Source: JAPORK01 sp026710285 (GTDB lineage Bacteria; Pseudomonadota; Gammaproteobacteria; Pseudomonadales; Endozoicomonadaceae). From it: a DNA stretch of 64,000 nt. The stretch spans positions 3,224,001 through 3,288,000 of the forward strand of contig OZ241746.1 in NCBI GenBank assembly GCA_965201045.1, in the 5' to 3' direction. How positions within the stretch are numbered: position 1 is the stretch's first letter; each line of letters opens with the position of its first letter. A model generated the notes under the pieces. It made no database searches and was not told the DNA's origin. It saw only the letters and a list, made by a program, of their open reading frames with translations. Shown here one piece after another: positions 27,851 through 37,713 of the stretch. The position numbers were made by a program, and so were the translations under genes.

Positions 27851-28231
27851 CCTGAAAAATACAATCTACGCAAAAAACTTAACTCATACAAGATTCAATG
27901 AAATTAAAATGCCAATCTATAAATTAAAAAATTTTCATATAAAACGATAAAAAGCTATTGTTAGTTAATTTTTAATCTTATATCTATTATACAACGAAAC
28001 ATATAATTGTGTATGCTTACTTTTAATTTATGACACTTTTCTTTATATGCCAATTACAAAGAATGATCTAAAAGTATTCAAAGGCATATTTCAACCAGAA
28101 AAAATTACTTTACCACATAAAGCTTGATCGAAATGCTTAACAAAAACATAAATTAAATAACTTTTAAAAACAATCAGCTATATATATTTTTCAGGGTCGG
28201 CTATTTACAGTTTCTGTGATTGTTTCCTCAG
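27851..28231. other. Gene-free stretch
   Basis: Very AT-rich; no frame, repeat or motif was recognised. Confidence 0.4.
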
Positions 28232-28370
28232 AATACGGAGTATCACGTCATCCCTGAGACGCTTTGTTATGAACCTGGTGCGCTTACACCTCCGAAAAGA
28301 CAGCATGAAGGGAAAATACAAGATACTAGTTGGGATGATTCGTTTTGCGAAGAGCTATTATTCGGATAAA
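28232..28370 (+). pseudogene. ISAs1-like transposase 3' remnant
   Basis: One frame reads SLRRFVMNLVRLHLRKDSMK and the next continues TSWDDSFCEELLFG before a stop. Together these match the end of ISAs1/H-repeat transposases (...NLVRLHPEKDSMKGK...GWDDSF...LLFG). A frameshift lies between the parts and everything upstream is absent. The identification is from memory of the family pattern. Confidence 0.55.
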
Positions 28371-28794
28371 AGTATGAGCTTGCCCTGTGTGCAAAAAGAA
28401 AAATAGCTGCGTAATGAATCAATCAGAACATCATATTCTTTTGGTGCATAAGTAATAATATAGCCAGAATCATATCTTCTGGGATCAATGTCTGGATGAC
28501 ACCACTGACATTTAGTATCAAAATCTATTTCTGTTTTTTTTACATTTACAGTTTACAGATAGGTGCGGGGAGTAAAATTTTGAAACAAAACACACTATCA
28601 ATTTCCATCATCCATGGTGTCATTAACATAATACTATTGCAGATGATATTTCCGATGCAACCCACCTCACTACCAGTATAACGATTATAAACCGTCAAAT
28701 GATGTGTTAAAAATCTACGATTGATAGTATTGTGATGATTTTCGTTGTTGACTACTTTTTTTAGCCATAAGTCATCCTTTTTTTTGCCAGGCAA
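28358..28794 (-). pseudogene. PilZ-like domain protein, frameshifted
   Basis: The minus strand first reads RRFLTHHLTVYNRYTGSEVG, then CIGNIICNSIMLMTPWMMEI and FKILLPAP, which has the rhythm of a PilZ domain. After a frameshift near 28545 the next frame gives KTEIDFDTKCQWCHPDIDPR and YDSGYIITYAPKEYDVLIDS, the second half of the same fold. The c-di-GMP motifs (RxxxR and [D/N]xSxxG) are degenerate. Start uncertain (TTG at 28794). Probably an inactivated gene. Confidence 0.55.
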
Positions 28795-28995
28795 TCATAA
28801 AGATAGAAGGCACATTACAGGCTATCAATTTGGCTTAAGAAACTATATTTTATGATTGTTTATTTAGCTTTCAGGCTGAAATATTTGTTACAAAAGTATA
28901 CAGTTAATCCTTTTTTTTAAGTTTAAATTATATTTGAATGCTATCAAACAAGTCTTTAATAAGCTTAGAAAGTCTTGTTTGTATAGCGCATAATA

Positions 28996-30969
28996 TTAGC
29001 TATTTAATTTAATTGCGGGGTGCCATTGTTTCCATTCATCTTTTGCCCTGGCATGTAGTATAAAACGGCTTCCTTCTTCGACCTGAATAGAAGAATAAGG
29101 TGTGGCAAAAGCAATACCACCTGTAATAACAGTTTGCAGAGATTGTGATTTAAGGGTAATTCCGGATAATAATCCTCCTTCTATTTTAATACCACTTATA
29201 CTCCAGAATTTACTATTTTTAGTCACTAAAAAATTATAAGGCGATTTTATTATAATGTCAATGATCACATGGTTTGCCGGATTATCTAAACGACAGTTGG
29301 TTACTTCACCTACGGGAATACCAAGATATAAAACAGGAGTTCCTGCTTTGATTGATCTTGCGTTGTGCGTGATTAGTGATACTCTTAACCCTTTTTGTAC
29401 GGTTTGTTCGTTGTCGTGCAGAGGAATTATTTTATTTCTGTCTATATTCGGTGCATTATCATCGATATTAATAATTTTAATTCCACCTGTAATCACGTTC
29501 ATTAAATGAGTGGTATGAAATTGTATACCAGATAGTCCGGCTGTTACGTTTAATCCACTAATATTAATAAAAGCACTACTTTGATTAATTACAGCAGTAT
29601 ACTCAGGTTTAATATTAACATAAACGAGTACATTTTTTTTGTCACTACTGAGTTGTATAAAAGTGACACTACCAATTTTTTGTTCACGAAAAAATATCGA
29701 GCTATTGACCTGAAGACCACGTAGAGAGGGTGTGGTTAATATAAGATTTAATCCCGGAAGTTTAACCGGAATAGTCTGATTATTGTTTGTTCCATAGAAC
29801 TGTTTTTTAGTTATACCCTTTTTAATCGCTTCCTGTGCAACATTAATTGCTACATACGGATCACTCAGTAGTAAATTGAGATTACTAATATCACTTAAGT
29901 TAAACTTTGGCTGTATTATTTGAAAAGTTGCTCCATCAACAAGTAATTTTTGTGCATCCGGGTCAATGACAGCTTCAATATTAAAATGGCGAAGATCACT
30001 TTCAATATCTACTCTACGCACAAAACCAACTTTAAGTTCATGGAACATAATACGAGTGTTTTTGTGAATAACCCTATCATGAAGAGGAAAACGAACATTA
30101 ACAACAACGCCTGTTTGTGCATCTTCAAAGTTGGGATAAAGAACAAATTGATTCGTTGCAGTAATTTGCTTTCCCGGTGTTTCCCATTCGGGGGTATAAA
30201 ACGCAATACCTCCTTTGAGTAAAGAAGTAACAGATTCTGTTTCTACTTTAATGCCCTTAAGGCTAGCAGATAATTTAAAACCACTGACATTCCAAAAACG
30301 GCTGTTATAGCGAACAAGATGCTTGTATTCCGAGAAAATAATAATATCTACTCTTACCGTATCACTGTGAGGGAGTAGAGAATAGTTAATAACTTCTCCA
30401 ACTTTTATCTGTCTGAAATAAACAGGACTTCCATGGTTAAGTGAATGAAGGCTTTCTGCTATCAGAGTAAGGCGTAAATCTGCTGCATTACTCTCAACCA
30501 AAGGTTGATTCAGTGCGGTAAAAAGTGTTGCAGGCTTTCCCTGATCATTTGGTTTTATTGCAATATAGTTGCCTGAAACCAGTGTTTCAAGTCCGGTTAT
30601 ACCGCTCAGATTTACCGTAGGTTTTACCAGCCAAAAAGCGGTTTTATCGGTTAACCATGGTTTGAATTTGTCATCAATCGTTAAAGTGACGGCAACTGTT
30701 TTTAAATTATCAGTAAATTGCACATGACTGACGTGACCAATAACAATACCATTGTATATAACATCGGTTTTTCCTGCGATAATTCCCTGAGCATTATCAA
30801 AACGAACGGTAACGTCAATGGTATTATTTTTATTCTGTTTCCAGAATATAAGCAAAAACAGCAGCAATGTCACTATAAGCAATGTCCAGATAAAAAACAC
30901 GGTATAAGTTTTTTTTAGAACCGGTACCTGTGGCTTTATTACCTCTTGTGAAGAAGTTTCATCACTCAT
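28996..30969 (-). CDS. pqiB: Five-MCE-domain PqiB/LetB-like lipid transport protein
   Basis: An inner-membrane-anchored periplasmic protein of 657 residues. One membrane helix lies at about residues 20-42 (VFFIWTLLIVTLLLFLLIFW). Five successive MCE (mammalian cell entry) domains follow, each with the G.V...G..VG.V pattern: GIIAGKTDVIYNGIVIGHV, LNHGSPVYFRQIKVGEV, VIHKNTRIMFHELKVGFV, LQVNSSIFFREQKIGSV and IKAGTPVLYLGIPVGEV. E. coli PqiB has three and LetB seven, so five is intermediate. Such proteins form stacked-ring tunnels for phospholipid passage. The two PqiA-like genes precede it on the same strand. AAGGAT lies before the ATG. Confidence 0.85.
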   Translation of the reverse strand: MSDETSSQEVIKPQVPVLKKTYTVFFIWTLLIVTLLLFLLIFWKQNKNNTIDVTVRFDNAQGIIAGKTDVIYNGIVIGHVSHVQFTDNLKTVAVTLTIDDKFKPWLTDKTAFWLVKPTVNLSGITGLETLVSGNYIAIKPNDQGKPATLFTALNQPLVESNAADLRLTLIAESLHSLNHGSPVYFRQIKVGEVINYSLLPHSDTVRVDIIIFSEYKHLVRYNSRFWNVSGFKLSASLKGIKVETESVTSLLKGGIAFYTPEWETPGKQITATNQFVLYPNFEDAQTGVVVNVRFPLHDRVIHKNTRIMFHELKVGFVRRVDIESDLRHFNIEAVIDPDAQKLLVDGATFQIIQPKFNLSDISNLNLLLSDPYVAINVAQEAIKKGITKKQFYGTNNNQTIPVKLPGLNLILTTPSLRGLQVNSSIFFREQKIGSVTFIQLSSDKKNVLVYVNIKPEYTAVINQSSAFINISGLNVTAGLSGIQFHTTHLMNVITGGIKIINIDDNAPNIDRNKIIPLHDNEQTVQKGLRVSLITHNARSIKAGTPVLYLGIPVGEVTNCRLDNPANHVIIDIIIKSPYNFLVTKNSKFWSISGIKIEGGLLSGITLKSQSLQTVITGGIAFATPYSSIQVEEGSRFILHARAKDEWKQWHPAIKLNS

Positions 30970-30986
30970 TTTGCTAAAATCCTTTT

Positions 30987-31658
<672 letters not shown>

Positions 31659-32308
31659 TTTGCATCCATTCCAGTTTCTCCCATAGTGTATAGGGTGTTA
31701 TTAGTAACAGTGATAAAAGCTGAAAAATGATTAGCCCGATGAAGATTATCAACCCAAAGCCCGGATAAACACTGCCAATGCCATTAAGCTTTACCATTGC
31801 TATAATCAGACCGGACAAATAAATTTCCAGCATGCTTTGGTTACGTATGCACTGTAATAAATGTAATAACTTCATTAGCCAGGTATGGTAGCTGTTCAAT
31901 ACCATAAAGCTCAGAAGAATGATCATTAATATAAAGTATAAAGAAGGAATACCAATGATACCCAAAGATATCAGCACAGCAGGAATCCACATTCCCTGCT
32001 GCACAAAGCTGGTAATACCACTTATAATGCTGTGATCAGTGGCAACTGAGAATAAGCGCATATGCATCAATGGCAAAACGGAGGCAGGTATTATCAACAG
32101 TAGTCCAATACAGGTGATAATTAAAACAATCCACAGGGAACAACCATTTTTTTCAGCAAGCTTATGGCGACACTCAGGACAAAATGCCTTTTCTCCTGTT
32201 GATAAAGGTTGCTTTGCAATGACTGTATCGCAGACTCTGCAAAGCCAGATATTATCAGGGTGAGGCTGTATAATCATTGTTTTTTTAGCCTTCATCATTG
32301 CTTTATTA

Positions 32309-32914
32309 TTACATACTACGTCTTAAGAGTACATAGACTGCGCCGGTGCCACCATCTTTTGGTAAGCAGGAACAATAGCCCAGTACAGACGGAATTTGTG
32401 TTAGCCAGCAGGCAACTCTGCTTTTTAGTGTAATACCATCGCGCTGATATTTTTTAGATGATTTTCCATGAATCACTCTGAGGGAACGGTATTTTTTTTG
32501 CTGACTAAAATCAATAAACCGAATTAGCCTCTCTCTTGCTTCATCTATAGTATATCCATGTAAATCTAGGCAGCGCTCAATAGGGAATTTACTGTTTTTC
32601 AAAGAGTTAAATAATTTGAGTGAAAGGCTTTCATGGCGAAAACTGATAAATTCTTCAGGCGACACCGGTTCTGCCTGTATGTCCCGTAGCAAAAGATGGT
32701 TATTTTTTTCTTCAGGCACACTTGCGTTTTGTCTTCTCAGCTTTAATGTGCTTTCAGGGTACTGAGAACGATTTTGTCTGGTGTTCTCAATAAAATGCTT
32801 CTGCAACGGCTGTTTTAATGGCTTAACAGTTTTCATTGCTTCTTGAAAAAGATCACGCTCTTCCTGAGATAGCTCACAATATTTATGGCTTTTATGACCG
32901 CTACCATGCTTCAT
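32309..32914 (-). CDS. Smr-domain protein (SmrA/SmrB type)
   Basis: A 201-residue protein with a charged N-terminal half and a C-terminal Smr domain (about 110-200). The hallmark LDLHGYTIDEARERLIRFI is present, then LRVIHGKSSKKY and GGTGAVYVLLRRS. Smr domains are nucleases; in E. coli SmrB cleaves mRNA between collided ribosomes. Sequence alone does not separate SmrA from SmrB, and the usual prmB neighbour of smrB is absent. The C-terminal Cys pair YCSCLPK is a local feature. Confidence 0.85.
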   Translation of the reverse strand: MKHGSGHKSHKYCELSQEERDLFQEAMKTVKPLKQPLQKHFIENTRQNRSQYPESTLKLRRQNASVPEEKNNHLLLRDIQAEPVSPEEFISFRHESLSLKLFNSLKNSKFPIERCLDLHGYTIDEARERLIRFIDFSQQKKYRSLRVIHGKSSKKYQRDGITLKSRVACWLTQIPSVLGYCSCLPKDGGTGAVYVLLRRSM

Positions 32915-33258
32915 AAAAGATTCCGACTCCTATTTTAAACGGAATAACTAAGTAACAATTATTTATTTTGTAAATAACATTTCGACCGTTTTTTAAAAAA
33001 AATTTAATGCCCGGAAAAACGCATCTACAGAAATATTACCAGGACAGTAATAGCTGCTACAAAAGTTTATCCGTCATCTATCAGACAATATGCTACAAAA
33101 AATATGTTTTATCTCTCAGAAAATTTGCAACCAGCTCATGTATAACGACGTACATTGTCAAAAAAAGAGTAAATAATATTTTCCATTAGTCGTTGACATA
33201 ATCCACTGATTTCTTTGCAGGTTTACTGATTAATTTATGTTTAAATGCACAATTTATC
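32915..33258. other. Gene-free stretch with a weak family M end
   Basis: AACATTTCGACCGTTTTTTA near 32979 resembles a degenerate family M end. A 60-residue plus-strand frame here has no character. Nothing else was seen. Confidence 0.35.
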
Positions 33259-33843
33259 TTAACTATCGAGTTTTTTAAGCTGACCTGACTTCATATCATA
33301 TATCAATCCGTAAACAGATACAGATTCTCCCTCTGTTTCAATTGTTCGGACAATATCATGTTGTTTTAAATTATGAATTTGCTCTTTTACATTGAGTGCA
33401 CACAACAGATTTACTTTTTTTTCATCATTTTTTTCCTGTTCAAGTTGTGCTTTATTCCCGCTATAGATATTTTTAAGTGAACGTAACCAGCTTGCCATGT
33501 TGCCATCAACATTATCCTTAATAGCAGTATGCACACCACCACAATTGGTATGACCGGAAACGATAATTTTGCGAATTTTTAAAATGTGCAAACCAAACTG
33601 TAAAATTGCATTAAGGCTAAGATCATCCGGAAGAACCTGATTCGCAATATTGCGATGTACCAGCATAGTTCCGGGAGCCGTATTGGTAATAAGCTCTGGA
33701 GGAACTCTGCTGTCACAACAACCAATCCATAAGTATTCCGGTTGCTGCTGCTGATTGAGTTTTTTTAACAAAGAGGGATCCAGCTGCAACAGTTTTTCTG
33801 ACCATAGCTGGTTGCCTGCAAATATTTCCTCAAGATTTTTCAT
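33259..33843 (-). CDS. can: Beta-class carbonic anhydrase
   Basis: Interconverts CO2 and bicarbonate. The 194 residues carry the zinc site CCDSRVPPE and HTNCGGVHTA (Cys, His, Cys ligands, with the Asp-Arg dyad). NLEEIFAGNQLWSEKLLQLD is the normal N-terminal arm. The protein is slightly shorter than the E. coli enzyme at the C-terminus, ending KSGQLKKLDS. It may have been transcribed with the small broken gene just upstream. Confidence 0.94.
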   Translation of the reverse strand: MKNLEEIFAGNQLWSEKLLQLDPSLLKKLNQQQQPEYLWIGCCDSRVPPELITNTAPGTMLVHRNIANQVLPDDLSLNAILQFGLHILKIRKIIVSGHTNCGGVHTAIKDNVDGNMASWLRSLKNIYSGNKAQLEQEKNDEKKVNLLCALNVKEQIHNLKQHDIVRTIETEGESVSVYGLIYDMKSGQLKKLDS

Positions 33844-33861
33844 AGGTCATTTTTCACTCAT

Positions 33862-34001
33862 TTATAACAAAAAACCACTGTTTAGCTGCCATAATGCAGT
33901 AAACAGAGGTTGAATCATGTAAATCAAAGCAGTATAAAGCACAACCGACCAACAAACAAATTTTAAATCGCTATAATATTGAGTTTGCTGATATCACGCA
34001 T
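33862..34001 (-). pseudogene. Small membrane protein, frameshifted
   Basis: On the minus strand an ATG at 34001 with AAGGTT 6 nt upstream reads MRDISKLNIIAI and stops. One base away the frame continues DLKFVCWSVVLYTALIYMIQ and PLFTALWQLNSGFLL to a stop at 33862, a single membrane helix. The 140-nt span implies a one-base shift. The family is unknown; it ends 18 nt before the can start. Could be a chance pattern. Confidence 0.35.
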
Positions 34002-34163
34002 GGAAAACCTTTTTACTGCAATAATTTACATTATAAAGAGAAAATGAAAGGTACAGGTTAATTAATTTAAAATTTGCAACTATGCTATAACAGTAATTAT
34101 ATTATAAAAATTACTCTTTCATAAGTTAAGTTAATTTAAAACAGGAATTTATGGATAATAAAA

Positions 34164-35438
34164 ATGGATAAATATGGATCTTCGGTACCCCATGTTGGTA
34201 CAAAATCACCTGTTAAACACCCTGTATCTGATCCTAAAAAAACTAATGATGCTCCGGTTACATCCTTTGATCCAAAGAGCATTATACCTGCAAAACCACA
34301 CCAGATGAATTTGGATACGCCTATCCAAAAACGTCAAGTGAAACAAACAGCAAAAGCTTCATTATTTAAACAAGAAGATGTTTACTCTTTACAACAGAAA
34401 GTAGAAAAACTGGCTACTGATCAGCAGACCGTGCGACGAACGCATAAACTGCTTAAAGAAGAAGTAAAGGCTCTGGATGAGCAGATGCCTGACAAAAGAC
34501 AAACTTTATATGAGGATGCTGTATCTGCTGGTAAAGCTCAGCATGACCGGTTAGCTCAGCAAAAGCAGGAGGTAGGTTTACGAAAAAATGCAGCAGAAGA
34601 ATCTTCTCTGCATCAAAAGCACCAGTTACAACTTATACAACTCACGGTATTAAAGCAAAATCTCAATAAGTATCAACAAAAGATTAGTGAGTTAAAAAAA
34701 CAGCTTGATCAGTTTAAAAATCAGCCACAGTCATTACATGATAATGAAGCTTTTACTGAAATAAAAAACCAACTGGAAAATATAAAAATTGAAAATGAAA
34801 AGCTTAAAAGTACCAATGATCAACTCGAAGCAGTTTGTACAGAGCAAAAGGAGACTGTAGAATTACGGGCAAAAGAAACCGCTGCGTTAAGAGATTCCTT
34901 AGATATTAGTACAGCAGAGGCTGAAGATTTAACTAAAAAATTAACAGAACTTAAAGAGATAAGCACACATCATAAACACTCACAGGCATTGAATGAAGCG
35001 CTTTCTAAGGAGTTTGAACAGCAAAGCCAGGAGGTAGAAGAATTTAAACAACGTTTATTGGAAAAAGAGCAACAAATAAAAAACCTGGAAGAAACACAAC
35101 TTTCCCTGCAGCAACAATTATTGACCCAGTCTGAACAGACAGTAACAAAAAATAAGCATGATGCTGTAGTAGAAAAAAAACAGCAAGAAATACAACAGGC
35201 ACAGATAACGATCAACCAACTGAAAAACAGAATAACAGCACTGAAAAATGCCCCACACGAAAGACTAAAGCAGGCACAAAAGGAGCTGAATAAAGCGACA
35301 ATACAAAAAGATGAAACAGATAGAAAATATCAGGAGCTGTTGAAAACAAATGAGCAGTTAATAAAAACAATGGATCAGCAGTATGCATACATTACAGCAC
35401 TGAAAAATCAATTATCGCAAGGAAAAACAGAAAATTAA
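34164..35438 (+). CDS. Long coiled-coil protein of unknown function
   Basis: The 424 residues have no signal peptide. Residues 1-60 are polar, with prolines. From about residue 75 to the end the sequence is continuous heptad-rich coiled coil (QQKVEKLATDQQTVRRTHKL; LKNQLSQGKTEN at the end), very rich in Gln, Lys and Glu. No enzyme motif is visible. No strong ribosome site precedes the ATG at 34164. It could be a structural or host-targeted protein. Neighbours give no clue. Confidence 0.7.
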   Translation: MDKYGSSVPHVGTKSPVKHPVSDPKKTNDAPVTSFDPKSIIPAKPHQMNLDTPIQKRQVKQTAKASLFKQEDVYSLQQKVEKLATDQQTVRRTHKLLKEEVKALDEQMPDKRQTLYEDAVSAGKAQHDRLAQQKQEVGLRKNAAEESSLHQKHQLQLIQLTVLKQNLNKYQQKISELKKQLDQFKNQPQSLHDNEAFTEIKNQLENIKIENEKLKSTNDQLEAVCTEQKETVELRAKETAALRDSLDISTAEAEDLTKKLTELKEISTHHKHSQALNEALSKEFEQQSQEVEEFKQRLLEKEQQIKNLEETQLSLQQQLLTQSEQTVTKNKHDAVVEKKQQEIQQAQITINQLKNRITALKNAPHERLKQAQKELNKATIQKDETDRKYQELLKTNEQLIKTMDQQYAYITALKNQLSQGKTEN

Positions 35439-35521
35439 CTTGAGCAACCCTAATTCAGGATTTTTGATTACATAATGAAAAATCTTGATTTTAACCGAGA
35501 GATGATGCAGAAATAGCTGTA

Positions 35522-35740
35522 TCATCCCGTTGTCTCTTAATCACATTTTTAACACCGATTTTTATTCTGACAGATTTATTTTTTGTCAGAACTACATGGC
35601 AGTTCTTTTTATCCGGTAACGCAGTCGGGCTTCGGCAGGCTCAGCTCGCGGTTATTCAGTTAGAAATCTTCGGATTGAAGTTTTTCACAGAAGATACATC
35701 CGGTGTTTTTAGGTTTAAGGATAAAAATAGAGTACACTGT
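35522..35740 (+). repeat. Palindromic repeat family P, copy 5 (degenerate)
   Basis: Starts TGTCTCTTAATCACATTTTT and includes GGGCTTCGGCAGGCTCAGCT, as in copies 4 and 6. The right arm is not clear. It lies between the coiled-coil gene and trmJ. Confidence 0.5.
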
Positions 35741-35848
35741 TTTTGAAAATTGCTATGTTATACACAACACACTATTGATCTGTCTGATTAGATAACACAT
35801 TGAGAAAACTACAACAGTCAGGCAGAAAATGAGATACAGTAAAATTTT

Positions 35849-36589
35849 ATGGTTTTTGAAAATATACGCATTGTTTTGGTCAATACTAAACATGCAGGTA
35901 ATATTGGTTCAGCAGCGCGAGCAATGAAAACGATGGGTTTATCCTCTTTATGTCTGGTGGATCCCGCTGCTGAATTCCCGGCAGAACAGGCAACTGTGCT
36001 GGCATCGGGTGCAGCTGATATACTTGAAATGGCTGAGGTAACTAAAACACTTAAACAGGCGGTGGAAGATTGTGTTTTTGTTGTGGGAGTCAGTGCCAGA
36101 ATCAGAGGTGTATCTCTACCCGTTTACACGCCTGCGGACAGTGCAGAGCAAATACTCAAGGAAGCCACTGTAAATAAGGTTGCTCTGATCTTTGGAAGGG
36201 AAGATAGAGGGCTAACCAATGAAGAGCTGCGTTTATGTCATCAACAGGTATTTATTCCTGCCGTGGATACGTTTAAATCATTAAATCTTGCAGCTTCTGT
36301 ACAGATTCTGGCTTATGAATTAAGAAAAATAGCACTGCAGAAAGACAAAAGGCAGCTTGTTCCGGTTAAAGATAAACAGCAACCGATGGCAACTTCCGGG
36401 CAGATGGAATATTTTTACGAGCATTTGCACAATATGCTTGATAGCGCAGGTTTTTTTATCCACTCTAACCCGGAAAAAATTATGGCTAAAATCAGAAAAA
36501 TTTATGGGAAAGCCAGACCTGACCAGGATGAAATAAATATTTTACGGGGCATTTTAACCGCAATGCAGATAAAGTCCGGGCAGGAATAA
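35849..36589 (+). CDS. trmJ: tRNA Cm32/Um32 methyltransferase TrmJ
   Basis: TrmJ 2'-O-methylates position 32 of several tRNAs. The 246 residues form a SPOUT (trefoil-knot) methyltransferase. The RNA-binding start NIRIVLVNTKHAGNIGSAAR is followed by AMKTMGLSSLCLVDP. The SAM-binding knot is ALIFGREDRGLTNEEL and IPAVDTFKSLNLAASVQILA. The C-terminal extension is typical. Family order (trmJ before iscR/suhB) is not kept; here it precedes rpsU. Confidence 0.93.
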   Translation: MVFENIRIVLVNTKHAGNIGSAARAMKTMGLSSLCLVDPAAEFPAEQATVLASGAADILEMAEVTKTLKQAVEDCVFVVGVSARIRGVSLPVYTPADSAEQILKEATVNKVALIFGREDRGLTNEELRLCHQQVFIPAVDTFKSLNLAASVQILAYELRKIALQKDKRQLVPVKDKQQPMATSGQMEYFYEHLHNMLDSAGFFIHSNPEKIMAKIRKIYGKARPDQDEINILRGILTAMQIKSGQE

Positions 36590-36632
36590 TCATGTCATGC
36601 CGGTTCATTTGTGTTATTTTATAGAAACGGAC

Positions 36633-36661
36633 TTGACCTCTTTTTGTGTAGGCTTTATAAT
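36633..36661 (+). promoter_or_regulatory. Sigma-70 type promoter upstream of rpsU
   Basis: TTGACC at 36633-36638 and TATAAT at 36656-36661 are separated by exactly 17 nt, an almost perfect consensus. It lies about 220 nt before rpsU, with no other gene between, so it most likely drives rpsU with a long leader. Confidence 0.7.
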
Positions 36662-36881
36662 CGCTTGTTTTAGCAGTTTATTAAAAAAAGCAGTTTTTGC
36701 ACTGGTCATGTTTTAATTTGGTCAGCACAATAAAGGTAGCTTTACCTCAATTAAAGCGATACAGCTAATATCCGGAACAAAGTTTATAGTTGTTAAATTC
36801 GTAGCTGATACATTTATTAAGTAAAAATTATCAGCCAGTTAATATAATCAGTTAAATTATTTTAAGGAAGGTGATAATAGA

Positions 36882-37097
36882 ATGCCTGTTGTACGCGTAA
36901 AAGAAAACGAATCATTCGATATTGCGCTTCGCCGCTTCAAGCGTTCTTGCGAAAAAGCCGGGGTTTTATCTGAAGTGCGCAGACGAGAGCACTATGAGAA
37001 ACCAACCAGTGTTCGCAAGCGTAAAGCAGCAGCTGCGGTTAAAAGACACGCAAAAAAAATGCAGCGTGAACAACGTCGTCGTGAGCGTTTCTTTTAA
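36882..37097 (+). CDS. rpsU: 30S ribosomal protein S21
   Basis: S21 is the small basic protein near the platform of the 30S subunit that aids initiation. The 71 residues begin MPVVRVKENESFDIALRRFK and end in an arginine-rich tail (KKMQREQRRRERFF). Length is exact for the family. AAGGAAGGTG precedes the ATG. It lacks the common dnaG and rpoD neighbours. A clear terminator follows at 37171. Confidence 0.97.
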   Translation: MPVVRVKENESFDIALRRFKRSCEKAGVLSEVRRREHYEKPTSVRKRKAAAAVKRHAKKMQREQRRRERFF

Positions 37098-37170
37098 ATT
37101 AACGCCCCTGCAATAATAAAGCTTCCTTCTTGTCTGTAAAGTTACAGCATGAATAGGGAATTTGTAGTAA

Positions 37171-37206
37171 AAACCGATGAAAAACAGGCTTTCATCGGTT
37201 TTTTTC
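37171..37206 (+). terminator. Rho-independent terminator after rpsU
   Basis: AACCGATGAAA pairs with TTTCATCGGTT across a 7-nt loop and is followed at once by a T-run. It ends the rpsU transcript. Confidence 0.85.
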
Positions 37207-37281
37207 GTGTTAATTTACCTTTATTAGAAATGTACACGAAATAATTTGTACAATTCTTTTATCTATAAAATTGCAGCTGTT

Positions 37282-37330
37282 CTTCTGGCTTCTGGCTTCT
37301 GGCTTCTGGCTTCTGGCTTCTGGCTTCTGG
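37282..37330. repeat. Seven-copy heptanucleotide tandem repeat (CTTCTGG)
   Basis: Seven perfect copies of CTTCTGG, 49 bp, lie in non-coding sequence between rpsU and a family P repeat. A likely variable-number locus. Confidence 0.9.
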
Positions 37331-37353
37331 TTTAGGCTTCGACTCCGCCAGCC

Positions 37354-37610
37354 CCGTCTCTTAGTCACATTTTTTAAGTTTTTATTTTTATCCTGGCAGG
37401 TTGCCTGTTGCTGAATATACCAACCTTTTTGGCATAAAACCGTGGGCTGAGCCTGTCGAAGCCCGGCTGCTTTTGGTCTCTGCTCTGGGCTTTGACAGAC
37501 TCAGCCCACGATGCATTCAGTAAAGATTGGTATATTCAGTAGAAAATAAACCTGTAAATAAAAATTGAAGCTTAAAAAGTGTGGCGGAGAGATAGGCTCA
37601 GCCAACGCAA
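37354..37610 (+). repeat. Palindromic repeat family P, copy 6
   Basis: Starts CGTCTCTTAGTCACATTTTT, has a long internal palindrome (CGTGGGCTGAGCCTGTCGAA facing GACAGACTCAGCCCACG), and ends CTTAAAAAGTGTGGCGGAGA. TATACCAACC and GGTATATTCAGTA form a second inner inverted pair. It lies downstream of qmcA, where nfeD-like partners are often found. Confidence 0.65.
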
Positions 37611-37713
37611 ACCCGCTCATCCGGCACAAGCCAGTAGTCTGAGCGGAGTCGAAGGTAAACACCAAAATCACAAACGACTCCCAAGTTTGTCTAAACCGTT
37701 TTGTCTGTGTCCC

